DNA from: Mycobacterium sp.
Lineage (GTDB): Bacteria > Actinomycetota > Actinomycetes > Mycobacteriales > Mycobacteriaceae
Direction: 5' to 3'
Assembly: GCF_025933915.1 (NCBI RefSeq)
Contig: NZ_JAICZA010000028.1
Location: forward strand, 1-39,161
DNA: 39,161 nucleotides
Shown: positions 8,625 through 17,585 of the stretch, piece after piece
Layout of the letters: every line of letters begins with the position of its first letter
Position numbering within the stretch: position 1 is the stretch's first letter
Program-made: the position numbers and the translations under genes
The notes under the pieces: generated by a model
Told to the model about the DNA's origin: nothing
The model's database searches: none
What the model saw: the letters and a program-made list of their open reading frames with translations, nothing else

Positions 8625-9695
8625 TTACCGCACTTGGAGCCCGAGCGTGGCCTTTCCCATCGCCGACAGCACCGCCGTCGTCGATGCCCGGCCGCCCACG
8701 GTAATCCGCGCGCCACCGTCCGCGTAATACCGCACCCGGGGCCCACTGTCGCCGAAAACCTCACGCCACGGCCGGCGCCGCCCGTCCCGCCCACCCGTCG
8801 GAGAAGGCAGATACATGAAATTCGCATGCGCGTCGGTCGTGTAGATCCCCATTGCGCTCAGCCGCATCCGGAGATAGCGGCGTTCGGCGGTGATCAACCG
8901 GATCCGTCGCGCCAGTTCGTTTTCCGCGTCATACGACGCCGCGACCGCAAGCAAACCGGTAATCGGGATGCCGAACGGCACCTGCTGGCTCCACAGCGTC
9001 GGTGCCAGCTCGGGAGACGCCGCCGCATAGCCGATCCGCAGCCCCGCCAGGCCGTAGGCTTTGGAGAAGGTCCGCACCACCACCACGTTGGGAAACCGCG
9101 CGACCAACGCCGCCACGTCGAAACGGTGCTCGGGAGTGGTGAACTCGATATAGGCCTCGTCGAGCAGCACGACGGTGTCGCGCGGCACCCGCCGCAGAAA
9201 CCGGAAGACAGCGGCCGTGGGCTCCAGCGTGCCGGTCGGGTTGTGCGGCCGGCACAGGACCACGACGCGGGCGGCGGTGGCCGCGTCGGCCAGCGCGTCG
9301 AGGTCGTTGTGGCCGTGTTCGTCCAGCGCAACGAGCGACGAGTTCAGGCGTGCCAAGTGCGCGACGATCGGGTAACCGTCGAACGTCGGCGACGCCATCA
9401 CCATCGTGTCACCCGGCGCGGTCAGTGCCTGCAGCGCCTGCAACACGACACCCGTCGCCCCGGCGCCCAGCACCACCCGGTCGGCGGGCACGCCGATGTG
9501 GCCGGCGATCACGTCGCGCAACCGCTCCGGCAGGAACTCCGGGTACCGGTTCGCCGCGCACACGGATCGGATCAACGCCGAACGTACCGACGGCAGCGGC
9601 GGAAACGGATTTTCGTTGAGCGACAAGGCAAGCGGATCCACCGCGTCGGGCAGCGCATCGCAGATCTCGCCAGCCACCAGGCATCCGGGTTGCAT
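8625..9695 (-). CDS. PLP-dependent aminotransferase, HisC-like (fold type I)
   Basis: This 356-residue class I/II aminotransferase is closest in pattern to histidinol-phosphate/aromatic aminotransferases. Visible parts are the N-terminal LSLNENP, N152 in RPHNPTG, D179 and Y182 in LLDEAYIEF, the Schiff-base lysine K212 in TFSKAYGLAG, and R220 in GLRIGY. The substrate is unknown; in this context it probably adds an amino group to a keto intermediate. Its ATG shares one base with the KAS III stop (TGATG), so translation is coupled. Mycobacteria have separate hisC genes in a histidine operon, so a cluster-specific role is more likely. Confidence 0.87.
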   Translation of the reverse strand: MQPGCLVAGEICDALPDAVDPLALSLNENPFPPLPSVRSALIRSVCAANRYPEFLPERLRDVIAGHIGVPADRVVLGAGATGVVLQALQALTAPGDTMVMASPTFDGYPIVAHLARLNSSLVALDEHGHNDLDALADAATAARVVVLCRPHNPTGTLEPTAAVFRFLRRVPRDTVVLLDEAYIEFTTPEHRFDVAALVARFPNVVVVRTFSKAYGLAGLRIGYAAASPELAPTLWSQQVPFGIPITGLLAVAASYDAENELARRIRLITAERRYLRMRLSAMGIYTTDAHANFMYLPSPTGGRDGRRRPWREVFGDSGPRVRYYADGGARITVGGRASTTAVLSAMGKATLGLQVR

Positions 9696-10714
9696 CAGTC
9701 TCGCCCGCCCCAGCGCACCGCGGCGGCGCCGGCGAAGTCACCGGCGTGCGCGAACGCCGCCATCATGACCACGTCACCGGCACCGAGCCGGCCATCGGAG
9801 ATGGCGCGGTCCAGATTGATCGGGATCCCGGCACCGAACAGGTTGCCGCACTCGTCGAAAGTGTCGACGTGGCGCGATGGAGGCAACTCGAGCGCGTCAC
9901 GCCAATTGCGCAGAAACGCCCTGTTCGGCTGGTTGGTGACCAGCAGGCCGATATCTTTGGCGGCCAACCCGATTCGATCGCACACCGCCAGCGCCACCTC
10001 GGGAACCTGCCGGTTGCCGCGGGCCAGCACCTTGGTGACCTTGCTCTCGGTGAAACCGATGCTGCCCTCGCCGGTGCCGGCCTGCCACCACTTGCGCGGC
10101 GGATCGTAGGAAAGCGTCATTTCGCCCGCATACTGTCCGTAGGTGCGGCACTCGACATCGAGAATCGGCGACCGCTCGCTCACCGCGACCAGTCCCATCG
10201 CCGCCCCGTCGCCGGGCACCGCCGACTGCGCCTTGCGGCGAATGGTCGGTTGATCGAAGAATTGTCCGGCCGCATTCTGCGCGATGGCGATAAGCGCGGT
10301 GCGCCCTTCGCCCGCCGACAACAATTTACGGGCCACGTTGAGCGCCAACACGAATGCGGCGCAGCCGCCGTTGTTCAGGTCGAGCACCCAGGATGGCCGC
10401 ATACCCAGCCGGTGCGCGATGCTGCCACCTTGGCCGTAGAACGCCATGTCGGGTACCTGGGTGTGCGTGATCAGCACGTCGGCGCCTTCGATGACGTCGT
10501 GGCCGTGCCGCTCGATCAGGCCATGGGCCGCACGTTCGATCATGTCGACTGAACTCTCGTCGGCGCCGACGTGATGGCGAAACTTCGGGGCGCGGAACAT
10601 CACGTTGTCGCGCAGATCGTCGGATTCGGCGTATCGCGCGTAGTAGTCGGCAGGGATCGGCTCGCCCGGCAGATACGTGGAGACGTCGATCAGGCTGACG
10701 CTTGGCTTACCCAT
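9695..10714 (-). CDS. KAS III-like (FabH-type) thiolase-fold enzyme lacking the catalytic His
   Basis: This 339-residue protein has the FabH fold pattern. The nucleophile is C118 (NNGGCAAFVLAL) and the triad asparagine is N291 (CGNLFGAGIP). The usual PHQAN motif is replaced by T260-N-Q-P-N264, so the catalytic histidine is N261. The 30-residue distance from 261 to 291 equals that between H244 and N274 of E. coli FabH, so the alignment is secure. Decarboxylative condensation should be impaired; acyl transfer or another Claisen-type reaction is more likely. It starts 7 bp after the SRPBCC stop. Confidence 0.85.
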   Translation of the reverse strand: MGKPSVSLIDVSTYLPGEPIPADYYARYAESDDLRDNVMFRAPKFRHHVGADESSVDMIERAAHGLIERHGHDVIEGADVLITHTQVPDMAFYGQGGSIAHRLGMRPSWVLDLNNGGCAAFVLALNVARKLLSAGEGRTALIAIAQNAAGQFFDQPTIRRKAQSAVPGDGAAMGLVAVSERSPILDVECRTYGQYAGEMTLSYDPPRKWWQAGTGEGSIGFTESKVTKVLARGNRQVPEVALAVCDRIGLAAKDIGLLVTNQPNRAFLRNWRDALELPPSRHVDTFDECGNLFGAGIPINLDRAISDGRLGAGDVVMMAAFAHAGDFAGAAAVRWGGRD

Positions 10715-10721
10715 GGTGCGC

Positions 10722-11369
10722 TCATCTCATCCATACCGGCGTCACCGGCAGACCGTTGCGGTGGCGGTACTCGGCGATCGCCTTGAGGTTGCGCATCTCC
10801 AGCAGATGGCCGGCTCCGAACATGTCCCAGAAGTCGCCGACCCATACGGGCCGGGAAGCCGGCGCGGTCTCCGGATACGGATTGCGGTCGTAGAACGGGT
10901 GATGGCAATTGGTCCACAGCACAACCGATCCCGGCTTGTCGAGGACGGGCTGGGCATCGATGACACGCATCAGGTAAATCATCCACAGATGCTTGCCTTG
11001 ATCCCAGGCGCAGTGGTAGTCCACGGTCCGCGCCTGCGCGTTTACGACGGTGCGGGTGTAGATCTCGGTTTCCGAGCCGAGCCGGTCATACGCCAGCCAT
11101 AACCCGGGCTCCTCGGTGGGGGTGAACCCGCGCAGGCTGTATGTCCACTCCTCCAGGCTGCGGGTGTCGGCCATGTACTCGTACAACTCGTCGGGTGGAC
11201 AGTCGACGTAATCGTTGACGGTGCAGTACTGTCCGAAGACCTCATCGTGCGGGTACACCGACCGCATCATGTCCATGATGATCGGCGTGGCCTTCTCCCT
11301 GGGGCTGGTTTCGATGCGGGTGACCCCATCGATGAGGTCGGGAATATCCTCAAGCGCTGGCAACGACAT
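10722..11369 (-). CDS. SRPBCC/START-like protein, possible cyclase or aromatase
   Basis: This protein of about 215 residues has the look of the Bet v1-like SRPBCC superfamily: VNDYVDCPPDELYEYMADTRSLEEWT is a typical first strand and helix pair, followed by alternating strands (LWLAYDRLG, EIYTRTVV, RTVDYHCAW). Such proteins bind hydrophobic ligands or act as polyketide cyclases. Position between the ThDP and KAS III genes suggests it acts on a pathway intermediate. I chose ATG 11369, which has AAGGAG 10 nt upstream; it overlaps the end of the ThDP gene by 20 bp. Confidence 0.72.
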   Translation of the reverse strand: MSLPALEDIPDLIDGVTRIETSPREKATPIIMDMMRSVYPHDEVFGQYCTVNDYVDCPPDELYEYMADTRSLEEWTYSLRGFTPTEEPGLWLAYDRLGSETEIYTRTVVNAQARTVDYHCAWDQGKHLWMIYLMRVIDAQPVLDKPGSVVLWTNCHHPFYDRNPYPETAPASRPVWVGDFWDMFGAGHLLEMRNLKAIAEYRHRNGLPVTPVWMR

Positions 11370-13095
11370 TGGTCCGGTTCTCCTTGTCAAGTGAAATCTG
11401 TTTCACGGCAGCATCGTTTAAAGTCACAGCCGTGAGAAATGGTGCGAATGGCGGGATTTCGTCGGCGGCGCACTCGACACTGACCACCGCCGGGCCGTCG
11501 ACGTCGAGCGCAGCGCCCATGGCCACCGCGAACCCATCGACATCGCTGACGTCGACCGACGTCAGGCCCGGGAACATCGCCGCCAGCCCGGCGCCCAGCC
11601 GGCTGGGACGAAAACGGTTATAGCTGTACAGGTCGTGATAGAACAGCTGCTCGCGGGTCACACACATGGCGTGCGCGTTGTTGTTGAACAGCACGAACGT
11701 CATCGGCAGCCGGTATTGCACGGCCGTGTGTACCTCCATGCCGTGCATGAAGAACGCGCCGTCCCCGGCGATCACCACGGTGCGGCCACCGGGCCGGCCA
11801 CTGTTGGCCCGCCCCAATGACATTCCGATCCCGGCCCCGAAGCTGTAGCCCATGCCACCCATGCCGAGCGCGACGACGAACCTGCCTCCGCGCCGCACCG
11901 GCAGGTGGTGGATCGCCGACGCGCCGGTGTTGCCGGCGTCGACCACGATGTCGGCGCCGTCGGGCAAAGCGCCGTCCAGTACCGCCATGGCGTCGCGGTA
12001 CCGCACACCAGAACCGGCGAAGGCCGGGGGCTTCATCTCGGTGCGCCGTACCGCGTCGGGCACACGCAGACCGGGCGGCCGACGAGGGCCGAGCAGCGCT
12101 TGGGTCAGCATATGCAGCGAGCCGCGCAGGTCGTCGGTATGCACATGGGTGCAGGCGAGATACGGCGGCATCGATCCGATGGAGAGCGTCCGCACCGCCG
12201 CCAGCGCGTCGTCGAGTCCGGTGCGCGCGGTGACCGTCAGGCGCGTGCCAACGATGAGACACACAGCGCTGGCGGCCACCTCGTCGGCCACGCTCGGGTG
12301 GCCCATGACCCCGGTGACCCCCAGCGAGGACGACGATCCGAAACCCGGTGTGCCGGCAACATCCTTCGCGTCCGGCACGGTGGCAACCCGCGCACGTAGC
12401 ACCGTGCGCAGCTCTTCGAGCTCGGCCCGGGCGCCGTCGCGGGCCACCTGCTCGCCGGCGACGATGGTGACTCGGCCCGTGGCACGTCGCAGTTCCCGCA
12501 CGATCGGATGCGGGTTGCCGACCGTCGGCCGCACGTCATCCTCGTCATCAGAGCCATGCTCGATGTCAATGCATGCCTGCTGAAAGTCCTTGGGCAGCAG
12601 CAGAACCGCTGGGCCGCCGGCGCGCGCCGCGGCGATGGCCCGAGGAAGTAGCGCGACGATGTCGGCCGGCCTGCGCAGCCGCTCGCAGAACACCGATACC
12701 GCCGAGAACAGCGCCTCGGCGTTCAGCGATCCGTTTGCGCCACTGGTGTCCTGGAAGCTGCCCCGGCCATCCATCGTGCTGGCGGGCTGGCCGACCAACG
12801 CCAGCACCGGAACCCGGCTCGCCAGCGACTCGCCCAGACCCGCGACGAGGTTCAGCGCTCCCCCACCCGAGGTCGAGGCCACCACGCCCAGGCCGGCCCC
12901 GCTTCGGCTGTACCCGTCCGCCATGGTGGCCGCGGAGAACTCGTGCTTGGCCAGCACCGCCTCGAGGTCGGGGCAAAAGTGCGCCGCGTCGTACACGTCC
13001 TCGATGTTGGCGCCATCCACACCGAAGACGTGATCGACTCCGATCGCCGCGAGGTGCCCGACGATATGGTCGACCACCCGGTACCTGCCAAGCAT
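11350..13095 (-). CDS. thiamine diphosphate-dependent enzyme (acetolactate synthase/decarboxylase superfamily)
   Basis: This 581-residue protein has the three-domain ThDP layout. The catalytic glutamate E52 is in KHEFSAATMADGY. A central Rossmann-like domain spans about 195-335. The ThDP/Mg motif starts at G444-D-G446 (AGDGAFF) and ends at NNN 471-473. It probably decarboxylates a 2-keto acid and may join the aldehyde unit to a second carbonyl. It is the first gene of the minus-strand biosynthetic run. I chose ATG 13095 because it gives the standard N-terminus and lies 8 nt from the -10 of a SigL-type promoter. Longer starts (13173, 13137) would place that promoter inside the coding region and lack a ribosome binding site. 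Confidence 0.87.
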   Translation of the reverse strand: MLGRYRVVDHIVGHLAAIGVDHVFGVDGANIEDVYDAAHFCPDLEAVLAKHEFSAATMADGYSRSGAGLGVVASTSGGGALNLVAGLGESLASRVPVLALVGQPASTMDGRGSFQDTSGANGSLNAEALFSAVSVFCERLRRPADIVALLPRAIAAARAGGPAVLLLPKDFQQACIDIEHGSDDEDDVRPTVGNPHPIVRELRRATGRVTIVAGEQVARDGARAELEELRTVLRARVATVPDAKDVAGTPGFGSSSSLGVTGVMGHPSVADEVAASAVCLIVGTRLTVTARTGLDDALAAVRTLSIGSMPPYLACTHVHTDDLRGSLHMLTQALLGPRRPPGLRVPDAVRRTEMKPPAFAGSGVRYRDAMAVLDGALPDGADIVVDAGNTGASAIHHLPVRRGGRFVVALGMGGMGYSFGAGIGMSLGRANSGRPGGRTVVIAGDGAFFMHGMEVHTAVQYRLPMTFVLFNNNAHAMCVTREQLFYHDLYSYNRFRPSRLGAGLAAMFPGLTSVDVSDVDGFAVAMGAALDVDGPAVVSVECAADEIPPFAPFLTAVTLNDAAVKQISLDKENRTNVVASA

Positions 13096-13102
13096 GCCTG
13101 AA

Positions 13103-13130
13103 GATACGAGGTAGGCGCGCGGTCGGTTCA
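13103..13130 (-). promoter_or_regulatory. SigL-type promoter for the ThDP-SRPBCC-KASIII-aminotransferase-MarR run
   Basis: On the minus strand TGAACC (13130-13125) is followed by exactly 16 nt and CGTATC (13108-13103). This fits the published SigL consensus of TGAACC, 15-16 nt, then CGTGTC. It also shares TGAACCGACCGC at its left end and CCTCGT at its right end with the sigL promoter at 20208-20181. The ThDP ATG lies 8 nt beyond the -10, so the transcript would start at or next to the ATG and be leaderless. Confidence 0.75.
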
Positions 13131-13151
13131 TCATCGTCAACGGCCGGCGAA

Positions 13152-13179
13152 TGAACCGTTCGCCGCTCGACATCGTGGT
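13152..13179 (+). promoter_or_regulatory. SigL-type promoter for the ABC exporter
   Basis: On the plus strand TGAACC (13152-13157) is followed by exactly 16 nt and CGTGGT (13174-13179). The ABC ATPase ATG lies 7 nt after the -10, so the mRNA should be leaderless, which agrees with the lack of a ribosome binding site. It stands back to back with the minus-strand SigL-type promoter, with 21 bp between the two TGAACC boxes. Confidence 0.72.
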
Positions 13180-13185
13180 GTCTGA

Positions 13186-13881
13186 ATGACCATCGAGCTG
13201 CGCAACGTGGTGCGCGAGTACAGGGTCGGCGGTCAGACGGTGCGGGCACTCGACGACATCAGCCTGTGGCTGGCCGACGAGCAGTTCGTGTCGGTCGTCG
13301 GGCCCTCCGGCGCGGGCAAAAGCACGTTGCTGCACCTCCTTGGCGCGTTGGATTCCCCCGATTCCGGGTCCATCACCTTCGACGGCGAAGAGATCGGCCG
13401 CCTCGGCGACGAACAGCAGTCGCGGTTCCGCCATCACCGGGTGGGTTTCATCTTTCAGTTCTTCAATCTGTTGCCGACGCTGTCGGCCTGGGAGAACGTG
13501 GCGATCCCCAAACTGCTCGACGGTGTTCGGCTGGGCAGGGCCAAGCCGGACGCGGTCCGGCTGCTGGACCGGGTCGGGCTCGGCAACCGGACCCGGCACC
13601 GGCCGGCGGAGCTGTCCGGCGGCCAGATGCAGCGGGTGGCGGTGGCGCGCGCGTTGATGATGAACCCGCCGCTGATCCTCGCCGACGAGCCGACCGGAAA
13701 CCTGGACTCCACGACCGGCGCATCCATTTTGGCGCTGCTGGCCGAGGTGGCGCACGAGGACGGCCGGGGCCGGCTGGTGGTGATGGTCACCCACAACCCC
13801 GATGCGGCCGCGGCCACCGACCGGGTGATCACTCTGCAGGACGGTCGGGTCGGGTCGGACGTCATGGCGGTCGCGGGGTGA
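13186..13881 (+). CDS. ABC transporter ATP-binding protein (MacB/LolD type)
   Basis: This 231-residue ATPase has Walker [10 protein letters not shown], a Q-loop region ([16 protein letters not shown]), signature [15 protein letters not shown], Walker [13 protein letters not shown], and an H-loop at MVTHNP. The pattern is that of the MacB/LolD/FtsE branch, which pairs with FtsX-type permeases. The gene overlaps the permease gene by 4 nt (GTGA), so the two form one exporter. It is transcribed divergently from the ThDP enzyme, from a SigL-type promoter. The probable job is to move the cluster product, or a lipid carrying it, out of the membrane. Confidence 0.93.
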   Translation: MTIELRNVVREYRVGGQTVRALDDISLWLADEQFVSVVGPSGAGKSTLLHLLGALDSPDSGSITFDGEEIGRLGDEQQSRFRHHRVGFIFQFFNLLPTLSAWENVAIPKLLDGVRLGRAKPDAVRLLDRVGLGNRTRHRPAELSGGQMQRVAVARALMMNPPLILADEPTGNLDSTTGASILALLAEVAHEDGRGRLVVMVTHNPDAAAATDRVITLQDGRVGSDVMAVAG

Positions 13882-16382
13882 AGCCCGGCGCCGCGATCAC
13901 GGCCACTGCGAGCAGGTTGCGCGTGTTCAGTCTGCGGGAGCTGGCCGTACATCGGCGCCGCACGTCCGCGTCGATCGCCGTAATGGCCGTCTCGGCAACG
14001 TATTTGGTGGCGATTTTCGGGATCTTCGGGTCGATCACCGGATCGGTCAGCCGGCTGGCCGACGGGATCGCCGGGGTCGCCGCGCTCGAGGTGTCCGGCA
14101 TCACCGACGCCGGATTCCCCGACTCGATCCTGGCCGAAGTGGCCGCCGTTCCCGGCGTCGCCACCGCGGCACCGATGATTCGGACGCCGGCGTCCACGCC
14201 GTCGGGGCCGGTGCTGCTGCTGGGCGCAGACGCGAGCACCGCCGCCCTGGGCGGTGCCCTCAAGGACGCGCTCACCCGGCCGGTGCAGGCGCTGTCCGCG
14301 GCGCCGTCCGGCGTTCAGGTCGGGCCCCGTGTCGGCTATGCGAAAGGCCAGGCATTTCAACTGGGTTCGGCTTCGGTCACGGTCACCGACGTGCTCGCCG
14401 GTAAGCAATACGCGGACCTGAACGGCGGACACTACGTTCTTGCGCCACTTGCTTTGGCGCAGAACGCCGCCGGCCGCCCCGGCCAACTCGACTCGATACT
14501 GATCAGCACGAAGCCGGGTGCGGACCCCGGCGCCGTTCGCGCCGCGGTCACCGGGGCCGTGAACGGCCGTGCGATCGTCGCGGCCCCGAGCTTCCGGGCG
14601 GCCCGGGCCGGCGACGGCGTCAAGCTGATGAACTACATGGCCCTGCTGGGTGCCGCGGTGGCGTTGGTGGTCGGCGCGTTTTTGATCTACACCACGATGA
14701 CGATGGCGATCACCGCGCGCCGACCGGTCATCTCGATGCTGCGCGCGATCGGCGGCCGGCGCGCCACCATTGTCGGCGACATGCTCGCGGAGGCCGCGAT
14801 TCTCGGGCTGATCGGCGGCGCCATCGGATCCGGCATGGGAATTGTGGCGGGCCACATCGCAATCGGCCGATTGCCTCCGGCGGTGACGCAGGGACTCGAG
14901 GCCCGCGTCGAGTATTGGCTGCCCGGTTATGCGATACCGCTGGCGCTGGCGGCGACGGCGCTCACCAGCGTGGCGGCGTCGGCGATGGCGGCACGGCAGG
15001 TGTACAAGGTTTCGCCGATCGAGGCGCTGGCGCCGATCGGGGCCTCGCCGGCCGATGTCGTGCCGCGGTGGCTGCGCATCGCGAGTGGGGCTGGGGCCGT
15101 GGCGGTATTCGCGGTCGCGACGTGGGTCGTCACCGGCCAGCGCGGCAGCCACGCGTTCATCGCGATGGCCGTGGTGTTGGGCGCCGAGATCGCCCTCGGC
15201 TTCGCGCTCACCGCGCCCATCGTCAATGCCACGGCGACGACGGCGCGCATGTTCGGATCGTTCGGGGCGCTCGCGGCGGCGACGATCCGGCGCGCGCCGC
15301 GCCGAGTGTGGGCGACCGTGATGACCGTGCTCATCGGGGTGCTCACCACCGTCGTGATCACCGGCACGAACGCCGACATGATTCGATCGGCAAAAGACAT
15401 CTTTTCACCGGTCGCGGCTACCGACGTGTGGGTGAGCGCGGATCCGCCCGACAGCTACCCCGCCGACGCTCTGCCACAGGGGCTTTCCGCGAAGATCGCC
15501 GCCCTCCCCGGCGTGGCACGCGTGACCGAGGGCGCGTTCGGGTTCGCCGTCGTCGGGGGCACCCGCGTCCTGCTCGACGGGTTTTCCACCGGCAGCCACG
15601 ATGCGCTCTTCCGCGCGCTCGACGAACGGGTGCGCACCGAGGTGCTCGCCGGACGCGGTGTGGTGCTCACGCAGAACCTGGGTGAGATTCTGCACGTCCG
15701 GGCCGGCGACCAACTGCGGCTGCAGACGCCGCACGGCCCGCGGTCGGTGGCGGTGCTGGCCCTGGTGCCGTTCTTTTCGACCGTCATCGGCAGCGTCGGA
15801 ATCGATCTCGACCACATGCGGGCATGGTTCGATCGCCCGGCGGCGACGACCCTGCAGATCGCCGCGGCCCCCGGAGTGAATCGGCAGCGACTGTTGGCCG
15901 GCGTCCGCGAGGCGGTGCCGGCGCCGAACCACGTGTACGACGGTCGCGCCGCGCTGGAGGGGCTTCAGGCTCCGCTGCACCAGAGCATGTTCATCGCCAA
16001 CGCGGTGTGGATCATCGTCGTGGCGGTGGCCGCGGTCGCACTGCTGAACACGTTGACGCTCTCGGTGACCGAACGCCGGCGCGAAATCGGTGTGCTGCGC
16101 GCAATGGGATCCAGCCGGCGGTTCACCTTGTGGATGGTGCTGGCGGAGGCGGCCGGAATCGGTGTCGTCGGCGGTGTTTTGGGGCTTGCGCTGGGGTTGA
16201 CGGACCAGTGGCTGTTCAGCCGCATCAGCGGGGACATCATGAATTTTCAAGTCGGCTTCCGGTTGAGCCCGCTGGCGCTTGCCTTCACGCTCGGGGCGCT
16301 GGTGATCAGCCTGCTCGGCTCGGTACCGCCGGCACGGCGTGCGGCGCGCCTCAACATCATCGAGGCGGTCAGCGTCGAGTAG
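13878..16382 (+). CDS. FtsX-like ABC transporter permease with two FtsX domains
   Basis: This 834-residue permease starts at GTG 13878, overlapping the ATPase stop. There are about ten hydrophobic segments. The first half has an N-terminal helix ([16 protein letters not shown]), a large outside MacB-type domain (about residues 60-245), then three helices. The second half repeats this, ending in [25 protein letters not shown] and [14 protein letters not shown], which are typical FtsX motifs. It is the permease type of mechanotransmission exporters such as MacB or the DevC/YknZ group. The 3' end overlaps the convergent methyltransferase gene by 14 bp. Confidence 0.9.
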   Translation: MKPGAAITATASRLRVFSLRELAVHRRRTSASIAVMAVSATYLVAIFGIFGSITGSVSRLADGIAGVAALEVSGITDAGFPDSILAEVAAVPGVATAAPMIRTPASTPSGPVLLLGADASTAALGGALKDALTRPVQALSAAPSGVQVGPRVGYAKGQAFQLGSASVTVTDVLAGKQYADLNGGHYVLAPLALAQNAAGRPGQLDSILISTKPGADPGAVRAAVTGAVNGRAIVAAPSFRAARAGDGVKLMNYMALLGAAVALVVGAFLIYTTMTMAITARRPVISMLRAIGGRRATIVGDMLAEAAILGLIGGAIGSGMGIVAGHIAIGRLPPAVTQGLEARVEYWLPGYAIPLALAATALTSVAASAMAARQVYKVSPIEALAPIGASPADVVPRWLRIASGAGAVAVFAVATWVVTGQRGSHAFIAMAVVLGAEIALGFALTAPIVNATATTARMFGSFGALAAATIRRAPRRVWATVMTVLIGVLTTVVITGTNADMIRSAKDIFSPVAATDVWVSADPPDSYPADALPQGLSAKIAALPGVARVTEGAFGFAVVGGTRVLLDGFSTGSHDALFRALDERVRTEVLAGRGVVLTQNLGEILHVRAGDQLRLQTPHGPRSVAVLALVPFFSTVIGSVGIDLDHMRAWFDRPAATTLQIAAAPGVNRQRLLAGVREAVPAPNHVYDGRAALEGLQAPLHQSMFIANAVWIIVVAVAAVALLNTLTLSVTERRREIGVLRAMGSSRRFTLWMVLAEAAGIGVVGGVLGLALGLTDQWLFSRISGDIMNFQVGFRLSPLALAFTLGALVISLLGSVPPARRAARLNIIEAVSVE

Positions 16383-16995
16383 AGGTGGCGAATCCCTGCA
16401 GATGGGGTTTGCACGGAAAAGGCACCGGCGTGCGCGGAATGGTGCGCAGCGCGGTGGTCTCGAATCCGGCCGCGGCGATGGCCTCGAGGGTTCGCCGGTT
16501 CGGCTCGCAACCACCGGCGAGCCACGACCACGGCTTGGCGATCAGGTCTTGGAACCGGCCCGTCGCGCCGTCCCCGCGCACATGCTCGAGGACCACCAGC
16601 CTGCCCCCGGGGACCAGCACCCGCCGGATCTCAGCGAGGGTAGCCGCCACATCGTCGACCGAGCACAACACAAGACCGACATGCACCGAGTCGAAAGAGT
16701 TGTCCGGGAAGGGAATCGACTCGCCGGCTCCCCCGACGATGTCCACCGTGATGCCGCGGCGCCCAGCGAGCCTGGAAGCCATCCGCCGAAACGGCGCCAC
16801 GGGCTCCACGGCGGCGACCGACGTCACCGCCGCGGGCAGAAACATCAAATCGGTTCCCGGCCCCAGCCCGAGCATCAACAGCCGGCCGGTGGCGTTACTC
16901 AGCGCGGCTCGTCGATACCGGTGGTAGAACAGCCGGTCGAAAACCGGCTGGCCGAATCGATAGACGTACGGGAACAAGAGGTTTCGCGGAGTCAT
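16369..16995 (-). CDS. class I SAM-dependent methyltransferase
   Basis: This 208-residue protein has the Rossmann methyltransferase motif I at residues 40-50 (LMLGLGPGTDL), an acidic motif II (AAVEPVAPF), and IPFPDNSFDSVHVGLVLCSVDD, typical of the Methyltransf_11 group near UbiE. It probably methylates an O, N or C position of a small molecule. It is the last gene of the run sigL-rslA-monooxygenase-DUF4389-methyltransferase; its ATG overlaps the DUF4389-like stop (ATGA). It belongs to a different family from the methyltransferase paralogues at 23200 and 30245-33015. Confidence 0.85.
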   Translation of the reverse strand: MTPRNLLFPYVYRFGQPVFDRLFYHRYRRAALSNATGRLLMLGLGPGTDLMFLPAAVTSVAAVEPVAPFRRMASRLAGRRGITVDIVGGAGESIPFPDNSFDSVHVGLVLCSVDDVAATLAEIRRVLVPGGRLVVLEHVRGDGATGRFQDLIAKPWSWLAGGCEPNRRTLEAIAAAGFETTALRTIPRTPVPFPCKPHLQGFATSTRR

Positions 16996-17585
16996 TGGCC
17001 ACCCAAATCCATTCGGAACGGCGGATATTCGTCGCGCATCAACGACACGTACGCCGCGACCCGGTACCGCCAGCGCACCATGCCCATGAGCAGATCGAAT
17101 GTGGTTTGCGGGATCGTTCCGGTGAACAACAACGCCAGCGCGGCGATGAGACACAGCACCTGCAGCAGCGGCTCCATCGACCAGCACAGCAGAACCTGAG
17201 GGATCGCCAGCAGCCACTTCACCAGCACCGCCGGGCGTTTCAGCCGTTCCGGATAGTCGACCGCAAGGTCGGCGGGGTAGTCGGGCCGAGACGCAAGCGT
17301 GAAAGGCGGGTACTTGTCGGTGCTGTTCATCGGGAACCGGTAGTTCATGACTCGCCACGACCAGCGCAGCACCCCGACGTTGAATTCGAAGAGCGGCCGC
17401 GGATATCGCCCGGTGCACAAGACGGCCATGCCGGCGGCGACCGTCGAGAGCGGATACACCAGGTAGAGCAGTATCAATATCGGGTAGTGCGGCGCCGCCA
17501 GCACACACCACTTCACCAACCAGAGCCAGCGGGATGGCGCATCGAAATCGCCTCGCACTCTGACGGAATCGATCGGGTTGCTCAC
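16992..17585 (-). CDS. DUF4389-like membrane protein
   Basis: This 197-residue membrane protein has two similar halves. Each has a hydrophobic helix (LYLVYPLSTVAAGMAVL; LQVLCLIAALALLF), then a TG-R/I-P, F, M/V-G-V/M-x-RW-x-x-RV pattern (RPLFEFNVGVLRWSWRV; TTFDLLMGMVRWRYRV) and a YPPF end. This matches the DUF4389 repeat. No biochemical role is known for that family. Its GTG start overlaps the monooxygenase stop (GTGA), and it overlaps the methyltransferase start. It could anchor the neighbouring enzymes at the membrane or help export. Confidence 0.8.
   Translation of the reverse strand: MSNPIDSVRVRGDFDAPSRWLWLVKWCVLAAPHYPILILLYLVYPLSTVAAGMAVLCTGRYPRPLFEFNVGVLRWSWRVMNYRFPMNSTDKYPPFTLASRPDYPADLAVDYPERLKRPAVLVKWLLAIPQVLLCWSMEPLLQVLCLIAALALLFTGTIPQTTFDLLMGMVRWRYRVAAYVSLMRDEYPPFRMDLGGQ

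Noticed and set aside
13096..13794. Long minus-strand extension of the ThDP open frame through the ABC gene
   Set aside because: It is the antisense shadow of the ABC ATPase gene. ThDP homologues begin with the short N-terminus seen at 13095, and the SigL-type promoter lies just upstream of it.
13266..13877. Long plus-strand frame making a 1038-residue fusion ahead of the FtsX permease
   Set aside because: The upstream part is an out-of-frame shadow of the ABC ATPase, Arg/Gly/Ala-rich and without motifs. The permease starts at GTG 13878 in a GTGA overlap.
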